The notes: generated by a model not told the origin, from the sequence alone. A stretch of DNA of 64,000 nucleotides from JALQUL01 sp964556425 (GCA_964556425.1 CAZKWC010000008.1:1-64000), one strand, 5' to 3'. Shown: positions 31,690 to 41,113, counted from the first letter of the stretch. Numbers and translations: made by a program.

Positions 31690-32679
31690 ATGACTGAACT
31701 CCATCACTTTTTATTTGAAAACCTTCCCGTTAGAGGCGTAGCAGTTCGCCTAGATGCGCCTTGGCAAGAAATCTTAGCCAGACGTGCGAGCAACAACAGC
31801 ATGGGTGCCTACCCTGCTCCAGTGGCAAAGTTATTAGGCGAGATGACAGCAGCTGCTTTGTTAATGCAAGCCAATGTTAAATTTAACGGTGCTTTGGTTT
31901 TACAAATATTTGGTGATGGCCCTGTTAAATTAGCGGTAGTGGAAGTGCAATCTGATTTTTCAGTGAGAAGCACCGCCACAGTGATAGGTGAGATTGCCGA
32001 CAATGCCAACTTGGCTGATATGGTCAACCAAACTAATACGGGTCGTTGCGCTATTACTCTCGATCCTAAAGACCGCTTACCAGGCCAACAAGCTTATCAG
32101 GGGGTAGTGCCTTTGTTTGACGACCAAGGCGTGCCCATCACCTCTTTTCAGCAAGTCATAGAGCACTACATGCTGCAATCAGAGCAACTCGATACCACTA
32201 TGGTCTTAGCTGCCAATGACCAAGTAGTTGCAGGTTTAATGGTGCAACGTTTGCCAGTAAAAGGTGAGAACAATTTAGAAGGCAGCCGTTACGGTCAAGC
32301 CAACGAAGATGAGATCGGTAAAAATGAAGAATACAACCGTATTGCTCATTTTGCAGCCAGCTTAAAGCAAGAAGAATTACTCAGCCTAGATGTACCCACT
32401 ATTTTGCATCGTTTATTTTGGGATGACCAATTACAAGAGTTTGAACCCTTTATTGGTGATACAGCACCCAAATTTGCCTGCTCATGTAGTCGTGAACGGG
32501 TAGGACGTATGATTAAAAGCTTGGGCCGTGAAGAAGTGGAATCTATTTTGGCCGAGCAAAATCAGGTAGAAGTAGGCTGTGAATTTTGTGGTCAACAATA
32601 TCGTTTTGACCCGATTGATGCGGCAACCCTATTTACCAGCCTAGTCGATAGCAATGACCTACCCACTACCAAGCAATAA
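31690..32679 (+). CDS. hslO: Redox-regulated chaperone Hsp33
   Basis: Holdase chaperone switched on when oxidation removes zinc from its C-terminal cysteines. The zinc ligands are ACSC (about residue 257-260) and CEFC (about 297-300), the CxC plus CxxC pattern. N-terminal core GAYPAPVAKLLGEMTAAALLMQ present. 329 residues, slightly longer than usual. No Shine-Dalgarno sequence before the ATG. Fits the oxidative-stress theme of the window. Confidence 0.95.
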   Translation: MTELHHFLFENLPVRGVAVRLDAPWQEILARRASNNSMGAYPAPVAKLLGEMTAAALLMQANVKFNGALVLQIFGDGPVKLAVVEVQSDFSVRSTATVIGEIADNANLADMVNQTNTGRCAITLDPKDRLPGQQAYQGVVPLFDDQGVPITSFQQVIEHYMLQSEQLDTTMVLAANDQVVAGLMVQRLPVKGENNLEGSRYGQANEDEIGKNEEYNRIAHFAASLKQEELLSLDVPTILHRLFWDDQLQEFEPFIGDTAPKFACSCSRERVGRMIKSLGREEVESILAEQNQVEVGCEFCGQQYRFDPIDAATLFTSLVDSNDLPTTKQ

Positions 32680-32783
32680 AGACAGCATTTTTGTGCCATA
32701 AATAATTGCATCTGTAAGTTTAAACAAGCAAATATCTTGTATATTCCCGCCAATAGCTTATTGTCACCAACCGGATTTTTATT

Positions 32784-33659
32784 ATGAGTATATCGGCCCC
32801 AGGAACACCTTACGGAACTTTGCCGGCCGCCTCTATGCCGGCTGCTCGCAAACCGATTAGTTTGCCTCGCCTAGCCGAAATGCGGGCCCGTGGCGAAAAA
32901 ATTACCATGCTAACGGCCTACGATGCCACCTTTGCCGCAGTAGCCGATGCCGCTGGCGTAGAGTGTTTGTTAGTAGGTGATTCTTTAGGCATGGTGAGCC
33001 AAGGTTTATCTAGCACCGTAGGTGTGAGCCTAGAAAACATGGCCTATCACATGGAAAGTGTTTCTAGAGGTCTGCGTCGTAGTCAAGGTACGGCTTGGTT
33101 GCTTGCCGATTTACCCTTTGGCACCTATCATGAAAGCAAAGAACAAGCCTTGCGTAACGCAGCTGTATTAATGCGGGCAGGTGCTCACATGGTGAAGTTA
33201 GAAGGTGGTGGTTGGACCACTGAAACCGTTCGCTTTTTAGTAGAACGAGGCATTCCTGTTTGTGCACATTTAGGTTTAACCCCTCAAACTGTGCATTCTT
33301 TAGGTGGATATAGGGTGCAAGGTAAATCCGATTCGTCGGCACAAATTTTGCGCCAACAAGCCATTGAACTAGAGCAAGCGGGCGCTTCGCTTTTAGTACT
33401 AGAAATGGTGCCCGCTGATTTATCTGCCGAAATTACCAACAACCTACAAACATGCCACACCATTGGCATAGGTGCTGGTAACGGTACTGCTGGCCAAGTA
33501 TTAGTTTTGCACGATATGCTAGGTGTTAACTTAGGTAAAAATGCTAAGTTTGTACGCAATTTTATGCAGGGCCAAGAAGGTGTGCAAGCCGCTTTTGAAG
33601 CCTATGTGAAAGCAGTAAAAGAGGGAAGTTTCCCCGATAACGCCATACATGCCTGGTAA
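32784..33659 (+). CDS. panB: 3-methyl-2-oxobutanoate hydroxymethyltransferase
   Basis: First committed step of pantothenate synthesis: adds a hydroxymethyl group from methylene-tetrahydrofolate to ketoisovalerate. Motifs: [28 protein letters not shown], metal-binding D and E in [10 protein letters not shown] and KLEGG, and [20 protein letters not shown]. 291 residues with a 25-residue extra front. Followed by panC. Confidence 0.96.
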   Translation: MSISAPGTPYGTLPAASMPAARKPISLPRLAEMRARGEKITMLTAYDATFAAVADAAGVECLLVGDSLGMVSQGLSSTVGVSLENMAYHMESVSRGLRRSQGTAWLLADLPFGTYHESKEQALRNAAVLMRAGAHMVKLEGGGWTTETVRFLVERGIPVCAHLGLTPQTVHSLGGYRVQGKSDSSAQILRQQAIELEQAGASLLVLEMVPADLSAEITNNLQTCHTIGIGAGNGTAGQVLVLHDMLGVNLGKNAKFVRNFMQGQEGVQAAFEAYVKAVKEGSFPDNAIHAW

Positions 33660-33757
33660 GACCTTATTTGTCGCACCCCCTTTTTTACTCCCTATTTATT
33701 CCATATATTTTTTAATCTAGCTGGGTTGAATCAAAGCTAGTTGATTGTTTTTTGATT

Positions 33758-34615
33758 ATGCAAATTGCCTACACTCTTGCCGAATTAAGGCAATACCTCG
33801 CCCCGTTTAACCATCCTGCATTTGTGCCTACCATGGGCAATTTACACGACGGCCACTTAGCTTTAATCAAGCAAGGTAAACCATTGGGCGACGTAACGGT
33901 TTCTAGTATTTTTGTGAACCGTTTGCAATTTGGCCCCAATGAAGACTTTGACAGCTACCCTCGCACCTTTGAAGCTGACTGTGAAAAATTAAGATTAGCG
34001 GGTTGTGATATTTTGTTTGCCCCTTCAGAAAAAGAGCTCTACCCCGAGCCGCAAGTGATGAAGGTGCACCCACCTGCTGAAATTGCCGATATTTTAGAAG
34101 GCCATTACCGACCGGGCTTTTTTATTGGTGTGTGCACGGTGGTTATGAAATTATTTCAATGCGTTTTTTCGGAAGCCAAAGGCCACAGGACCGCCTTGTT
34201 TGGCAAAAAAGACTACCAACAACTCATGGTCATTAAACGCATGGTGAGCCAAATGGCAATGCCCATTCAAATTGTAGGCGGTGAAACCCAACGCTCTGAT
34301 AAAGGCCTGGCCTTAAGCTCTAGAAACGGCTATTTAAGCCCCGAGCAACTAGAAGAAGCCTTGTTATTGTCTAGAGTATTAAAAGAGTTAGCAGCAGATT
34401 ATTTAGCTTGTGGTTGTGACAACGAACAACTAGAAACTTTAGAAAAAAATGCCATTAGCAAAATGCGTCAAAACGGCTGGCAACCCGACTACCTAACCGT
34501 AAGACGACAACAAGATTTGCAACTTGCCAAAGCAGGCGATAGCCTAGTGGTATTAGGAGCTGCAAGGTTGGGCAGCACACGCTTAATTGATAATTTTGAA
34601 GTCGAGAATATTTGA
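33758..34615 (+). CDS. panC: Pantothenate synthetase
   Basis: Joins pantoate and beta-alanine with ATP to form pantothenate. HIGH-type motif in MGNLHDGHLALI (about residue 27-38), LFGKKDYQQL, and the KMSKS-like LSSRNGYLSPEQ. 285 residues, normal. An in-frame TTG at 33752 is less likely than ATG 33758. Forms a panB-panC unit; panD is not in the window. Confidence 0.96.
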   Translation: MQIAYTLAELRQYLAPFNHPAFVPTMGNLHDGHLALIKQGKPLGDVTVSSIFVNRLQFGPNEDFDSYPRTFEADCEKLRLAGCDILFAPSEKELYPEPQVMKVHPPAEIADILEGHYRPGFFIGVCTVVMKLFQCVFSEAKGHRTALFGKKDYQQLMVIKRMVSQMAMPIQIVGGETQRSDKGLALSSRNGYLSPEQLEEALLLSRVLKELAADYLACGCDNEQLETLEKNAISKMRQNGWQPDYLTVRRQQDLQLAKAGDSLVVLGAARLGSTRLIDNFEVENI

Positions 34616-34636
34616 GTTGTAATTAGGGGCAAAGAC

Positions 34637-34876
34637 TTAGCGAGTTAAAGGGCTTGAAACAGTAGCAAGCCCGTCAATTACAAAAGTTCCACCCAATGCG
34701 TGAATCACTTTTAAAACATGGCTTAATCTTAATGTAGGTTTTCCTGCTTCTAACTCAACCATAAATCTTAGGCCCACACCCGCTGCTAAAGCTAATTCAG
34801 ATTGAGTGAGGCCAATTTTTTTTCTTGCTTTTTTAAGTTCTAAGCCAAGTTGCTGGGTTGTTGAAATAGAAGTCAT
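34637..34876 (-). CDS. Orphan HipB/y4mF-type XRE regulator
   Basis: 79 residues, one Xre-family helix-turn-helix (LGLELKKARKKIGLTQSELALAAGVGLRFMVELEAGKPTLRLSHVLKVIHALGG). This is the y4mF branch that usually pairs with a HipA kinase. No hipA is present: downstream is the convergent panC. ATG 34876 is chosen; the longer reading to 35008 runs through the operators. Two perfect palindromes directly upstream suggest autoregulation. It may also act on the divergent cassette at 35331-36328. Confidence 0.85.
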   Translation of the reverse strand: MTSISTTQQLGLELKKARKKIGLTQSELALAAGVGLRFMVELEAGKPTLRLSHVLKVIHALGGTFVIDGLATVSSPLTR

Positions 34877-34926
34877 ATGCTTATCTTTGCTTGCACTAAT
34901 AAATAAAAACCTATTATTGCAAAATA

Positions 34927-34944
34927 TTTTCCCGATCGGGAAAA
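34927..34944. promoter_or_regulatory. Palindromic operator copy 1
   Basis: TTTTCCCGATCGGGAAAA, a perfect 18-bp palindrome 50 bases upstream of the XRE gene. The flanking CAAAATATT is shared with copy 2. Probably bound by the adjacent HipB-type protein. Confidence 0.8.
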
Positions 34945-34977
34945 AAATGACGGAATTCACATTTTTACGACAAAATA

Positions 34978-34991
34978 TTCCCGATCGGGAA
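34978..34991. promoter_or_regulatory. Palindromic operator copy 2
   Basis: TTCCCGATCGGGAA, identical in its 14-bp core to copy 1 and in the same flank (CAAAATATT before, AAAA after). Centre-to-centre distance is 49 bp. Confidence 0.8.
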
Positions 34992-35330
34992 AAATTTGAT
35001 TTACTCAATGACTAAAAAGCTCTCTGTACAATCAAAAAATTTAAATTGAATATAACAAATTTTTTTACTAAAGAATTTGTTACTTTGTACAACATAAGAA
35101 ATTTTGTCTTCAGATATCAACAAAAATGCTCAACAACATTGATTTTTATAGAAAAAATCAGACTACGATTTACTGTAATAGTTTTAATTGATTCACAAAT
35201 AAATGAAGCCAGAAGGGACTTTAAAAATTTCGACTAGATCTTCTAAAAATAGTTGTACAATAAATTTCCTCTAAATCAATCATGAATTAAACTTATTAAG
35301 TTTTAAGTAAAAATTTAAACTACAAACATC
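34992..35330. other. AT-rich region between the operators and the unrecognised cassette
   Basis: No convincing gene; a TTG-started 63-codon reading at 35046 looks like chance. The palindromic word TTGTACAA occurs at 35085-35092 and 35253-35260, and TGTACAA at 35025-35031. It likely holds the promoter of the cassette that starts at 35331. Confidence 0.4.
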
Positions 35331-35531
35331 ATGAAATCTTTATTTTCTTGGAATAAAACTTCCACTTTAGAGCAACAAAGAACTGTCAACAAGATTAAAG
35401 AAATCAAAAGAAAATATCCTTCTTTTAAAGTAGTTGGCAAAGGCACCGTTTCTATATCTCCTGAAGATATTATTAACTCAGAAGTAAATAGGTCCATGAT
35501 TGAAAGAGCCAGCAGGCTTGTTACTCCTTGA
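35331..35531 (+). CDS. Unrecognised small protein
   Basis: 66 residues, hydrophilic, basic first half (QQRTVNKIKEIKRKYPSFKVVGKG), then TVSISPEDIINSEVNRSMIERASRLV. No signal peptide or membrane helix and no family recognised. Its TGA stop directly abuts the ATG of the next gene (TGAATG), so the two are probably co-translated. No ribosome site visible. Confidence 0.6.
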   Translation: MKSLFSWNKTSTLEQQRTVNKIKEIKRKYPSFKVVGKGTVSISPEDIINSEVNRSMIERASRLVTP

Positions 35532-36328
35532 ATGGGGTTTTTACTTATTTTACCAATTTTGGTAAGTGGCTTTACTGTTTGTCACACTCACCCGTATTTT
35601 AAGTATAAGTTGCACCGTTATGAGGGGCAGTATCTTTATTTGCAAACTGCCAAGCTAGGTTTTTATTGCTTCGGTATTGCAGTATTAATACAAAGTTTTT
35701 TGTTGTGGGTTTGTAATATCAACCTTAACTTGCCATTATTTTCAGAAACACCAAGCTATTTGGTTCTACTTGAGAACTGGCTTTCAAGCAACACCATTTT
35801 ATAGAACCAGAAAAAGCTTACAGCGCTGCTTATTTAGTTGCCCTGAGTTTTTTCATGATGTTTTTATCACCTCATGTTTTTAGTTTTCTATTCCGAATCT
35901 GGTTTTATTTTAAACGTGATGTTTGGAATAATGAAATTATCAATCTAATTATTTTGGTTGACTTGCTTGAAGACAGTCCATTAGATAAGGCCTTAATGTC
36001 TGGAATTTTAGAAGACAAACTAATGATGCCTGATATGGACGATCGTAAAGTTTATGTTTGCAAAATTTCTACTATGGGCGAACCCAATGAAAACCAAGGT
36101 GCCGATCAAGAAATTGCAATACTACCTATCGTTAGTGGTTATCGTGATAAAGACACACTCAAGGTGAACTTAAATACCGAATACAGTAGCTTAAAAATTA
36201 GCTCTACACTAGTTCTTAAGCAAGAAAAAATTATTGCAATTAGAGAGTTTGATTTTGAAATTTGGGATCAATTTAACTCTGAAAAAAAACAAATAAAAGA
36301 GCCACCATTAGAAAATGTGCACACCTAG
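35532..36328 (+). pseudogene. Frameshifted membrane protein of unknown function
   Basis: Two readings, 35532-35804 and about 35801-36328, join into one protein of about 265 residues if one base is restored in the T4 run at 35797-35800 (giving NTIFIEPEKAYSAAYL). The joined protein has three membrane helices (about 2-18, 40-62, 97-120) and a soluble C-terminal domain with the conserved-looking stretches LEDSPLDKALMSGILEDK, DDRKVYVCKISTMGEPNE and SGYRDKDTLKV. The downstream part needs no start of its own. It could be a real pseudogene, a sequencing error or, less likely, programmed slippage. I do not recognise the family. Confidence 0.65.
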
Positions 36329-36389
36329 GAACAATTTAAGTAATATTAAATAATCAAAATTATAAATTACCTTAAGTACCGCAAGCCCC

Positions 36390-37355
36390 TCAACTTGCAC
36401 AGTTAACTGAACCCATCTGAGCCACATAACTTGCTGTCATTAAATCAAGATGTGCGCCGCCTCCTGATTTAAAAAGGGTAATTTGTTGAGGCGAAGTTCG
36501 GCCTGGTTTTTGTTGGCTACACAGTTCGAATAAATCAGCCACTACTTGCTCGGCTTTAAAAACTCCGTTGGCAATAGGCTGGGTTAAATCGCCAGCACAA
36601 TCTATGGTAAACCAACGGCTATCGACATACACGCTTGACCTCTGTATGGCTTGGTCATCTACCTCACGCATTTGAGGGGTATAAGAGCCCACTAAATCTA
36701 AATGTTGTCCGGCTTGCAACCAAGCACCTTTAAGCAATGGTTCATAACTATTAGTAGCACAACAAATAATATCGGCCTGTTGTACTGCCGTTTGCAAATC
36801 TGCAATAGCTTCTATTTGCAAATTAGTGGCTAATTGTTGAACTAACTTTTGGGCCAATAAATCTGCTTTAGTGTGGGTTCTATTCCAAATTAAAATTCGC
36901 TTTAATTGGGGTCTAATCGCCAAATAGGCCTTAATTAAATAAGGGGCTAAGTGGCCTGCTCCCACCATTAAAAAAGTACTTGCGTCCTGCCTTGCTAAAT
37001 AGTCAGCCCCCAATGCAGAGTCGGCGGCTGTTTTCCAATAAGTTAATTCAGTACCATCTAATAAAGCTTTTACCGAGCCATTTTGACCACTCATTAACAC
37101 GTATAAAGCTTGCACCGATGGAAGGTGTTGGTTGTCTGGAAAAACCGTAACTAACTTGGTTCCTATATCACCGCCTTTTTGCCAGGCTGGCCACACCAAT
37201 AAATTGTTTTGTACTCCGTTTTGATTATTCTGCTGCAACAATGCCCGCTCTACCAATGGAGGGGCTTGGCAATGCGACTGCCGCAAATGTTCAATAAGAG
37301 GCTTGAATGACAAAACCTCGGCCATTTGCTTTGCACTAAAAAAAAGTGGGCTCAT
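36390..37355 (-). CDS. Ornithine cyclodeaminase/mu-crystallin family protein
   Basis: 321 residues. The NAD(P)-binding domain has MVGAGHLAPYL (about residue 129) and IWNRTHTKADLLAQKL. KLVTVFPDN and ALLDGTELTYWKTAADSALGADYLA are OCD family features. The family includes ornithine cyclodeaminase, pyrroline-2-carboxylate reductase and ketimine reductases, so the substrate is open. It lies 12 bases downstream of the DgcA-like gene, same strand, and probably acts in the same pathway, perhaps on an N-methylated or cyclic amino acid. Confidence 0.85.
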   Translation of the reverse strand: MSPLFFSAKQMAEVLSFKPLIEHLRQSHCQAPPLVERALLQQNNQNGVQNNLLVWPAWQKGGDIGTKLVTVFPDNQHLPSVQALYVLMSGQNGSVKALLDGTELTYWKTAADSALGADYLARQDASTFLMVGAGHLAPYLIKAYLAIRPQLKRILIWNRTHTKADLLAQKLVQQLATNLQIEAIADLQTAVQQADIICCATNSYEPLLKGAWLQAGQHLDLVGSYTPQMREVDDQAIQRSSVYVDSRWFTIDCAGDLTQPIANGVFKAEQVVADLFELCSQQKPGRTSPQQITLFKSGGGAHLDLMTASYVAQMGSVNCAS

Positions 37356-37367
37356 AAAAAACCTTTA

Positions 37368-39353
37368 TTAAAGTTGTCGTCCTAGTGCTCGGCCCTCATA
37401 AATTGCTTGTACGGCTAAACGAGCTGCACAGGCATCGCCAACCAAATGATGGCTCACACCCATTGTGTTTAGCTCTTGAGAAAGTGAGTCTTCAACTGCA
37501 TTAGTCGTGGCTAAAACTAAAGAATCGGCCTCTATGATTTGTTCGCTTGCATCTAATAAATTGCGAACAAGCGCATGATCTTGGTGCCAAGATAAAACTG
37601 CCGCTTCTGTTAACCAGCTAACGCCTAATTTTTGAAGGCGCGCACGCAATGCTCCGTCGCCAGCTGTCCGTTGCAACCAATATCCAACTAATGGCCAAGC
37701 CGTAATAATTTGTACACTATGACCTTTTTCTGCCATAGCCCAAGCAGTACCGGCACCTCGCCAATCTCCAGTGTCGTCAATTAACACGACTTTTTTGCCA
37801 AGTTTGGCCCTAAGACCCATTACATCTTCCACCGACCAGACATTGGCAAATTCAACACCTGGCAATATAGCTTGACCAGGTAATTGCCTCTGAAAACCAG
37901 TACCAGAGGGCTGTGATCCTGTCGCCAAAACCAATTCATCGGCAGCAAAGTTTTTTAACTCATCGGCATCGACTGGGCTGTTCAATTGTAAATCTACGCC
38001 CAACTTTGCCAGCTGCCTTTCATACCAATCTAATAACTCAATGATTTGTGAACGTCTTGGCTGCAAACCAGCTAAACGCCATGCACCACCAATTTGTGGT
38101 GCTGCCTCTAAAAGAGTGACTTGATGGCCTCGCTCTGCAGCCACACGAGCTGTTTCTAAACCTGCAGGGCCTGCACCCACCACTACAATTTTTTTAGGCT
38201 TATTACTTGGCTCAAAACTATCGCCGCCCCATTCAAACTCTCTTCCAGCAGAGGGGTTGACTAGGCATGAAATCCAGTAGTCACGTGACCGTCTACCCCA
38301 ACACATTTGATTACATGAAATACAGCCACGCACATCTTCTGCGCGTCCTGATTTGGCTTTATTGGCTAAATGCGGATCGGCAATTTGACCACGCACAATA
38401 CTGATTAAATCGGCTTGGCCAGAAGCCACTGCATAGTCTGCATTTTCTGGAGTGCGAATATGACTTTCTGCTTGAACCAAAGCATGTTTGACCACTTGTT
38501 TAAGCGCTTGAGCCAGTGGTGCACCTAATTTATCGGCAAACTGAAAAGTCGGCATGAGTTCAGCAAAATTAAAATAACCGCCCGTTCCACAACTAATATA
38601 GTCAATTAATTGACGTTGATCTAACCAAGCCACAAGCTCGCATAAGGCATCTATTTTTAAAGCAACATCTACTCCGGTATCTACACTGGCGTTTAAACCA
38701 ATAATAAAATCAGGCCCGACTAATGCTCTGCTGCGTTGAATAATTTCAACTGTAAAACGCATTCTATTTTCTAAACTACCACCCCACTTGTCAGTCCGTC
38801 TATTACTCCATGGCAACCAAAACTGCTCTATTAAGCCGTTGTAAGCTCCAAATAATTCAACACCATCAAATCCTGATTTTTTTGCTCGTAATGCGGCACT
38901 TGCAAAACTATCAATAATAATTTCAATTTCAGCATCAGTCATCGCATGACTGCCGTCCGAATCATGATACGAGGGCAATCCAGAGGGTGACCAATTGGCC
39001 TGATAAGAGTTATCAAAATCGCCATGTTGCCCGACATGATAGAGCTGTTGAATCATGACGACTCCGTGTGCTTGGCAGGCTTGGGTTATTGTGCGCAAGG
39101 GCTCAATAATGGCATCATCTTGTACTCGCATATTGCCACGAGTAAGTACTGCTGTTGCATGAACTGGCACAGGCTCCACTACTATCATGGCAGCCCCACC
39201 TTTGGCTCGCTCTAGGTAATAGGCCGCATGGCGAGCACCAGGCAATCCTTGTTCGGCCATATTGGCAGTATGTGCACCAAACACCACTCTGTTTTTAAGT
39301 GTTTTATGACGCAGTTGAATAGGATTAAAAAGATGGGAGAAATGGCCGCTCAT
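37368..39353 (-). CDS. NADH:flavin oxidoreductase with FeS cluster, DgcA/N-methylproline demethylase-like
   Basis: 661 residues in the trimethylamine dehydrogenase/2,4-dienoyl-CoA reductase fold. It has an FMN TIM barrel (about 1-340), a 4Fe-4S motif C-x2-C-x3-C-x11-C in CISCNQMCWGRRSRDYWISC (about 345-365) and a C-terminal FAD/NAD domain with VVGAGPAGLETARVAAERG. The front FGAHTANMAEQGLPG resembles proteins that demethylate dimethylglycine or N-methylproline (DgcA/StcD type). Start 39353 is supported by AAAGGG; the reading from 39404 adds an unrelated front. Exact substrate unknown. Probable transcript with the OCD gene. Confidence 0.82.
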   Translation of the reverse strand: MSGHFSHLFNPIQLRHKTLKNRVVFGAHTANMAEQGLPGARHAAYYLERAKGGAAMIVVEPVPVHATAVLTRGNMRVQDDAIIEPLRTITQACQAHGVVMIQQLYHVGQHGDFDNSYQANWSPSGLPSYHDSDGSHAMTDAEIEIIIDSFASAALRAKKSGFDGVELFGAYNGLIEQFWLPWSNRRTDKWGGSLENRMRFTVEIIQRSRALVGPDFIIGLNASVDTGVDVALKIDALCELVAWLDQRQLIDYISCGTGGYFNFAELMPTFQFADKLGAPLAQALKQVVKHALVQAESHIRTPENADYAVASGQADLISIVRGQIADPHLANKAKSGRAEDVRGCISCNQMCWGRRSRDYWISCLVNPSAGREFEWGGDSFEPSNKPKKIVVVGAGPAGLETARVAAERGHQVTLLEAAPQIGGAWRLAGLQPRRSQIIELLDWYERQLAKLGVDLQLNSPVDADELKNFAADELVLATGSQPSGTGFQRQLPGQAILPGVEFANVWSVEDVMGLRAKLGKKVVLIDDTGDWRGAGTAWAMAEKGHSVQIITAWPLVGYWLQRTAGDGALRARLQKLGVSWLTEAAVLSWHQDHALVRNLLDASEQIIEADSLVLATTNAVEDSLSQELNTMGVSHHLVGDACAARLAVQAIYEGRALGRQL

Positions 39354-39668
39354 TTGAAAACCCTTTAACAAATTTACACTGAAAAAAAATACTAACTTGA
39401 TCAAGTATTAAAAAATCGTAAAAAGCGACTCAAACAAAATTAATTACGACAAAATTTTGACAAGTATATTTTTAAATAATAAGGGGTATTAATTGAGTTT
39501 ATGCATAGCTCAAAAAATAAGCATTTGATACTCAAAAAGCCATCCATTATTTTTTCCCTTTTGTTTTATAAAGTGACGATAAAAAGCGTCAAGCAATAAA
39601 AAAACCAGCACCATTGGCGCTGGTTTTTAAAAGATGATGCTATTGTAAAAATAAGCCTCAAATGCTTA
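39354..39668. other. Intergenic region upstream of the DgcA-like gene
   Basis: Holds a 12-bp palindrome ACTTGATCAAGT (39395-39406) about 42 bases before the DgcA-like start, a CAAAATTTTG palindrome near 39450 and the terminator of the Liv substrate-binding gene at 39594-39628. No gene. Confidence 0.5.
39594..39628 (-). terminator. Terminator of the Liv substrate-binding protein gene
   Basis: AAAACCAGC (39601-39609) pairs with GCTGGTTTT (39619-39627). T runs flank it on both strands, so it can work in both directions. It ends the transporter/CoA cluster. Confidence 0.87.
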
Positions 39669-41012
39669 TTAACTTGGCCTCTTCATCACACAACTACTAG
39701 GCATCTGCGCCTGGCTTGGATTTAATTTATACAAGACCTTAAAGCCATATCCAGAGCCTTCTACATCGTATTTAACGCCTGGTGTTCCTGCATTTTCCAT
39801 TACACCTACCATTAAAGGCTGTTGCAGCTGATGATCTTGGGCACGCATAGAAGCAGCTTGGCCAGCATATTGCAATTGCACTTTTTCTAGATTAAAAGCC
39901 AATTGCTTGGCATTAATGCCATTACTACCGTTTAACCAAACACTTTGTGGGCCTTTTAAGCCTTGTTCTAAAGCCTTTATTAACAAATGCATACGCACAT
40001 GTACATAGTCGTCTTGTGGCTTGCTGTAACGCTGTTTAAATTCGGCATAAAACGCATCACTGCTTTGTTGATCTGCTTTGTTGGCCGCAGTTAAACCTGG
40101 CATTACTGTCCAGTTAGGTAACCAGTCAGCTACTGCTATCACCTTGCCCACACCTGCCTGACCAATCGCATTGGGCGCGCCCAGTGCATTACCATAAAAG
40201 GTGTAAAACTTACCCGTATAACCCGCCTCTTTAGCCGCTTTTACCAACAACGTTAAATCATTTCCCCAGTTACCCGTCATGACTGCTTGGGCTTGAGCAC
40301 TCATGATTTTGGCAACATATGGAGAAAAGTCTTTGACCTTGCCAATTGGGTGAAGTTCTTCGCCCACAATTTTAATGTCGGGGCGTTGGCTTTGAATTTG
40401 GCTTTTGGCTTCTTTTAAAACTGCTTGTCCAAAACTGTAATCTTGGCCAATTAAATAGACATTTTTAACGCTGCTGTCTTGTTTTAAAACATGCATTAAA
40501 GCGGTCATGCGCATATCAGCATGGGCATCAAATCTAAAATGCCAAAAGCTGCATTTTTCGTTGGTTAAGATAGGGTCAACTGCAGAATAATTTAAAAACA
40601 CTACTTGCTTTTGTGGTTCACGCTCATTGTTTTTGCCTATTGCATCGCTTAAGGCCAATGCCACTGCCGATGAGTTACCTTGCAAGACAATTTGTGCACC
40701 GTCATCTATGGCTAAGCGCAATGCATTTAAAGACTCATCGACTTGCCCTTTATTATCGTAACGTTGTAGTTGCAATAATTTTTTACCAGTTGGTGTGGTA
40801 ATTCCGCCCTCTTGATTTACCTTATCAACCGCCATTTGAATATTACGGATGACTGCATCGCCGGTGTTGGCTAGAGGGCCACTAAAGGTTTCAATTAAAG
40901 CCAATTTAATGGTGACAGAATTGTTTTGAGCCCAAGCCGATTGGCCACCGGCTACAGCAAACAATACCACTAAACTACTGGCCGTTTTTTTTAATAATTG
41001 CAAAATATTCAC
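39669..41012 (-). CDS. Liv-type ABC transporter substrate-binding protein
   Basis: Periplasmic binding protein of the type I fold, 447 residues. Signal peptide cut after about residue 28 (SAWA-QN). The mature start VTIKLALIETFSGPLANTGDAVIRNIQMAVDKVN is typical of branched-chain amino acid/amide/aromatic acid binders, which are often larger than LivK proper (about 370). Last gene of the cluster whose permease and ATPase genes lie 4.5 kb upstream. The ligand is probably an organic acid that is then activated to its CoA ester, an inference from the neighbours. Confidence 0.88.
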   Translation of the reverse strand: MNILQLLKKTASSLVVLFAVAGGQSAWAQNNSVTIKLALIETFSGPLANTGDAVIRNIQMAVDKVNQEGGITTPTGKKLLQLQRYDNKGQVDESLNALRLAIDDGAQIVLQGNSSAVALALSDAIGKNNEREPQKQVVFLNYSAVDPILTNEKCSFWHFRFDAHADMRMTALMHVLKQDSSVKNVYLIGQDYSFGQAVLKEAKSQIQSQRPDIKIVGEELHPIGKVKDFSPYVAKIMSAQAQAVMTGNWGNDLTLLVKAAKEAGYTGKFYTFYGNALGAPNAIGQAGVGKVIAVADWLPNWTVMPGLTAANKADQQSSDAFYAEFKQRYSKPQDDYVHVRMHLLIKALEQGLKGPQSVWLNGSNGINAKQLAFNLEKVQLQYAGQAASMRAQDHQLQQPLMVGVMENAGTPGVKYDVEGSGYGFKVLYKLNPSQAQMPSSCVMKRPS

Positions 41013-41113
41013 GCAATTGTCCTCAAAGTTAAAAACCCCTGAAGTTTAGCCTAAATGAGAGCCCTCAAAAACACGTAAAAATAGTGTTACAACTGCGTTT
41101 TTTCAGTAGTGAA

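Noticed and set aside
34877..35008. N-terminal extension of the XRE regulator
   Set aside because: It would translate through both palindromic operators; the HTH protein is complete from 34876.
35046..35237. TTG-started 63-codon ORF upstream of the unknown cassette
   Set aside because: No ribosome site, composition like random AT-rich DNA, lies in the likely promoter region.
35797..35804. Programmed -1 frameshift at the T4 run
   Set aside because: No canonical X-XXY-YYZ slippery heptamer in the right frame; a one-base deletion or sequencing error is simpler.
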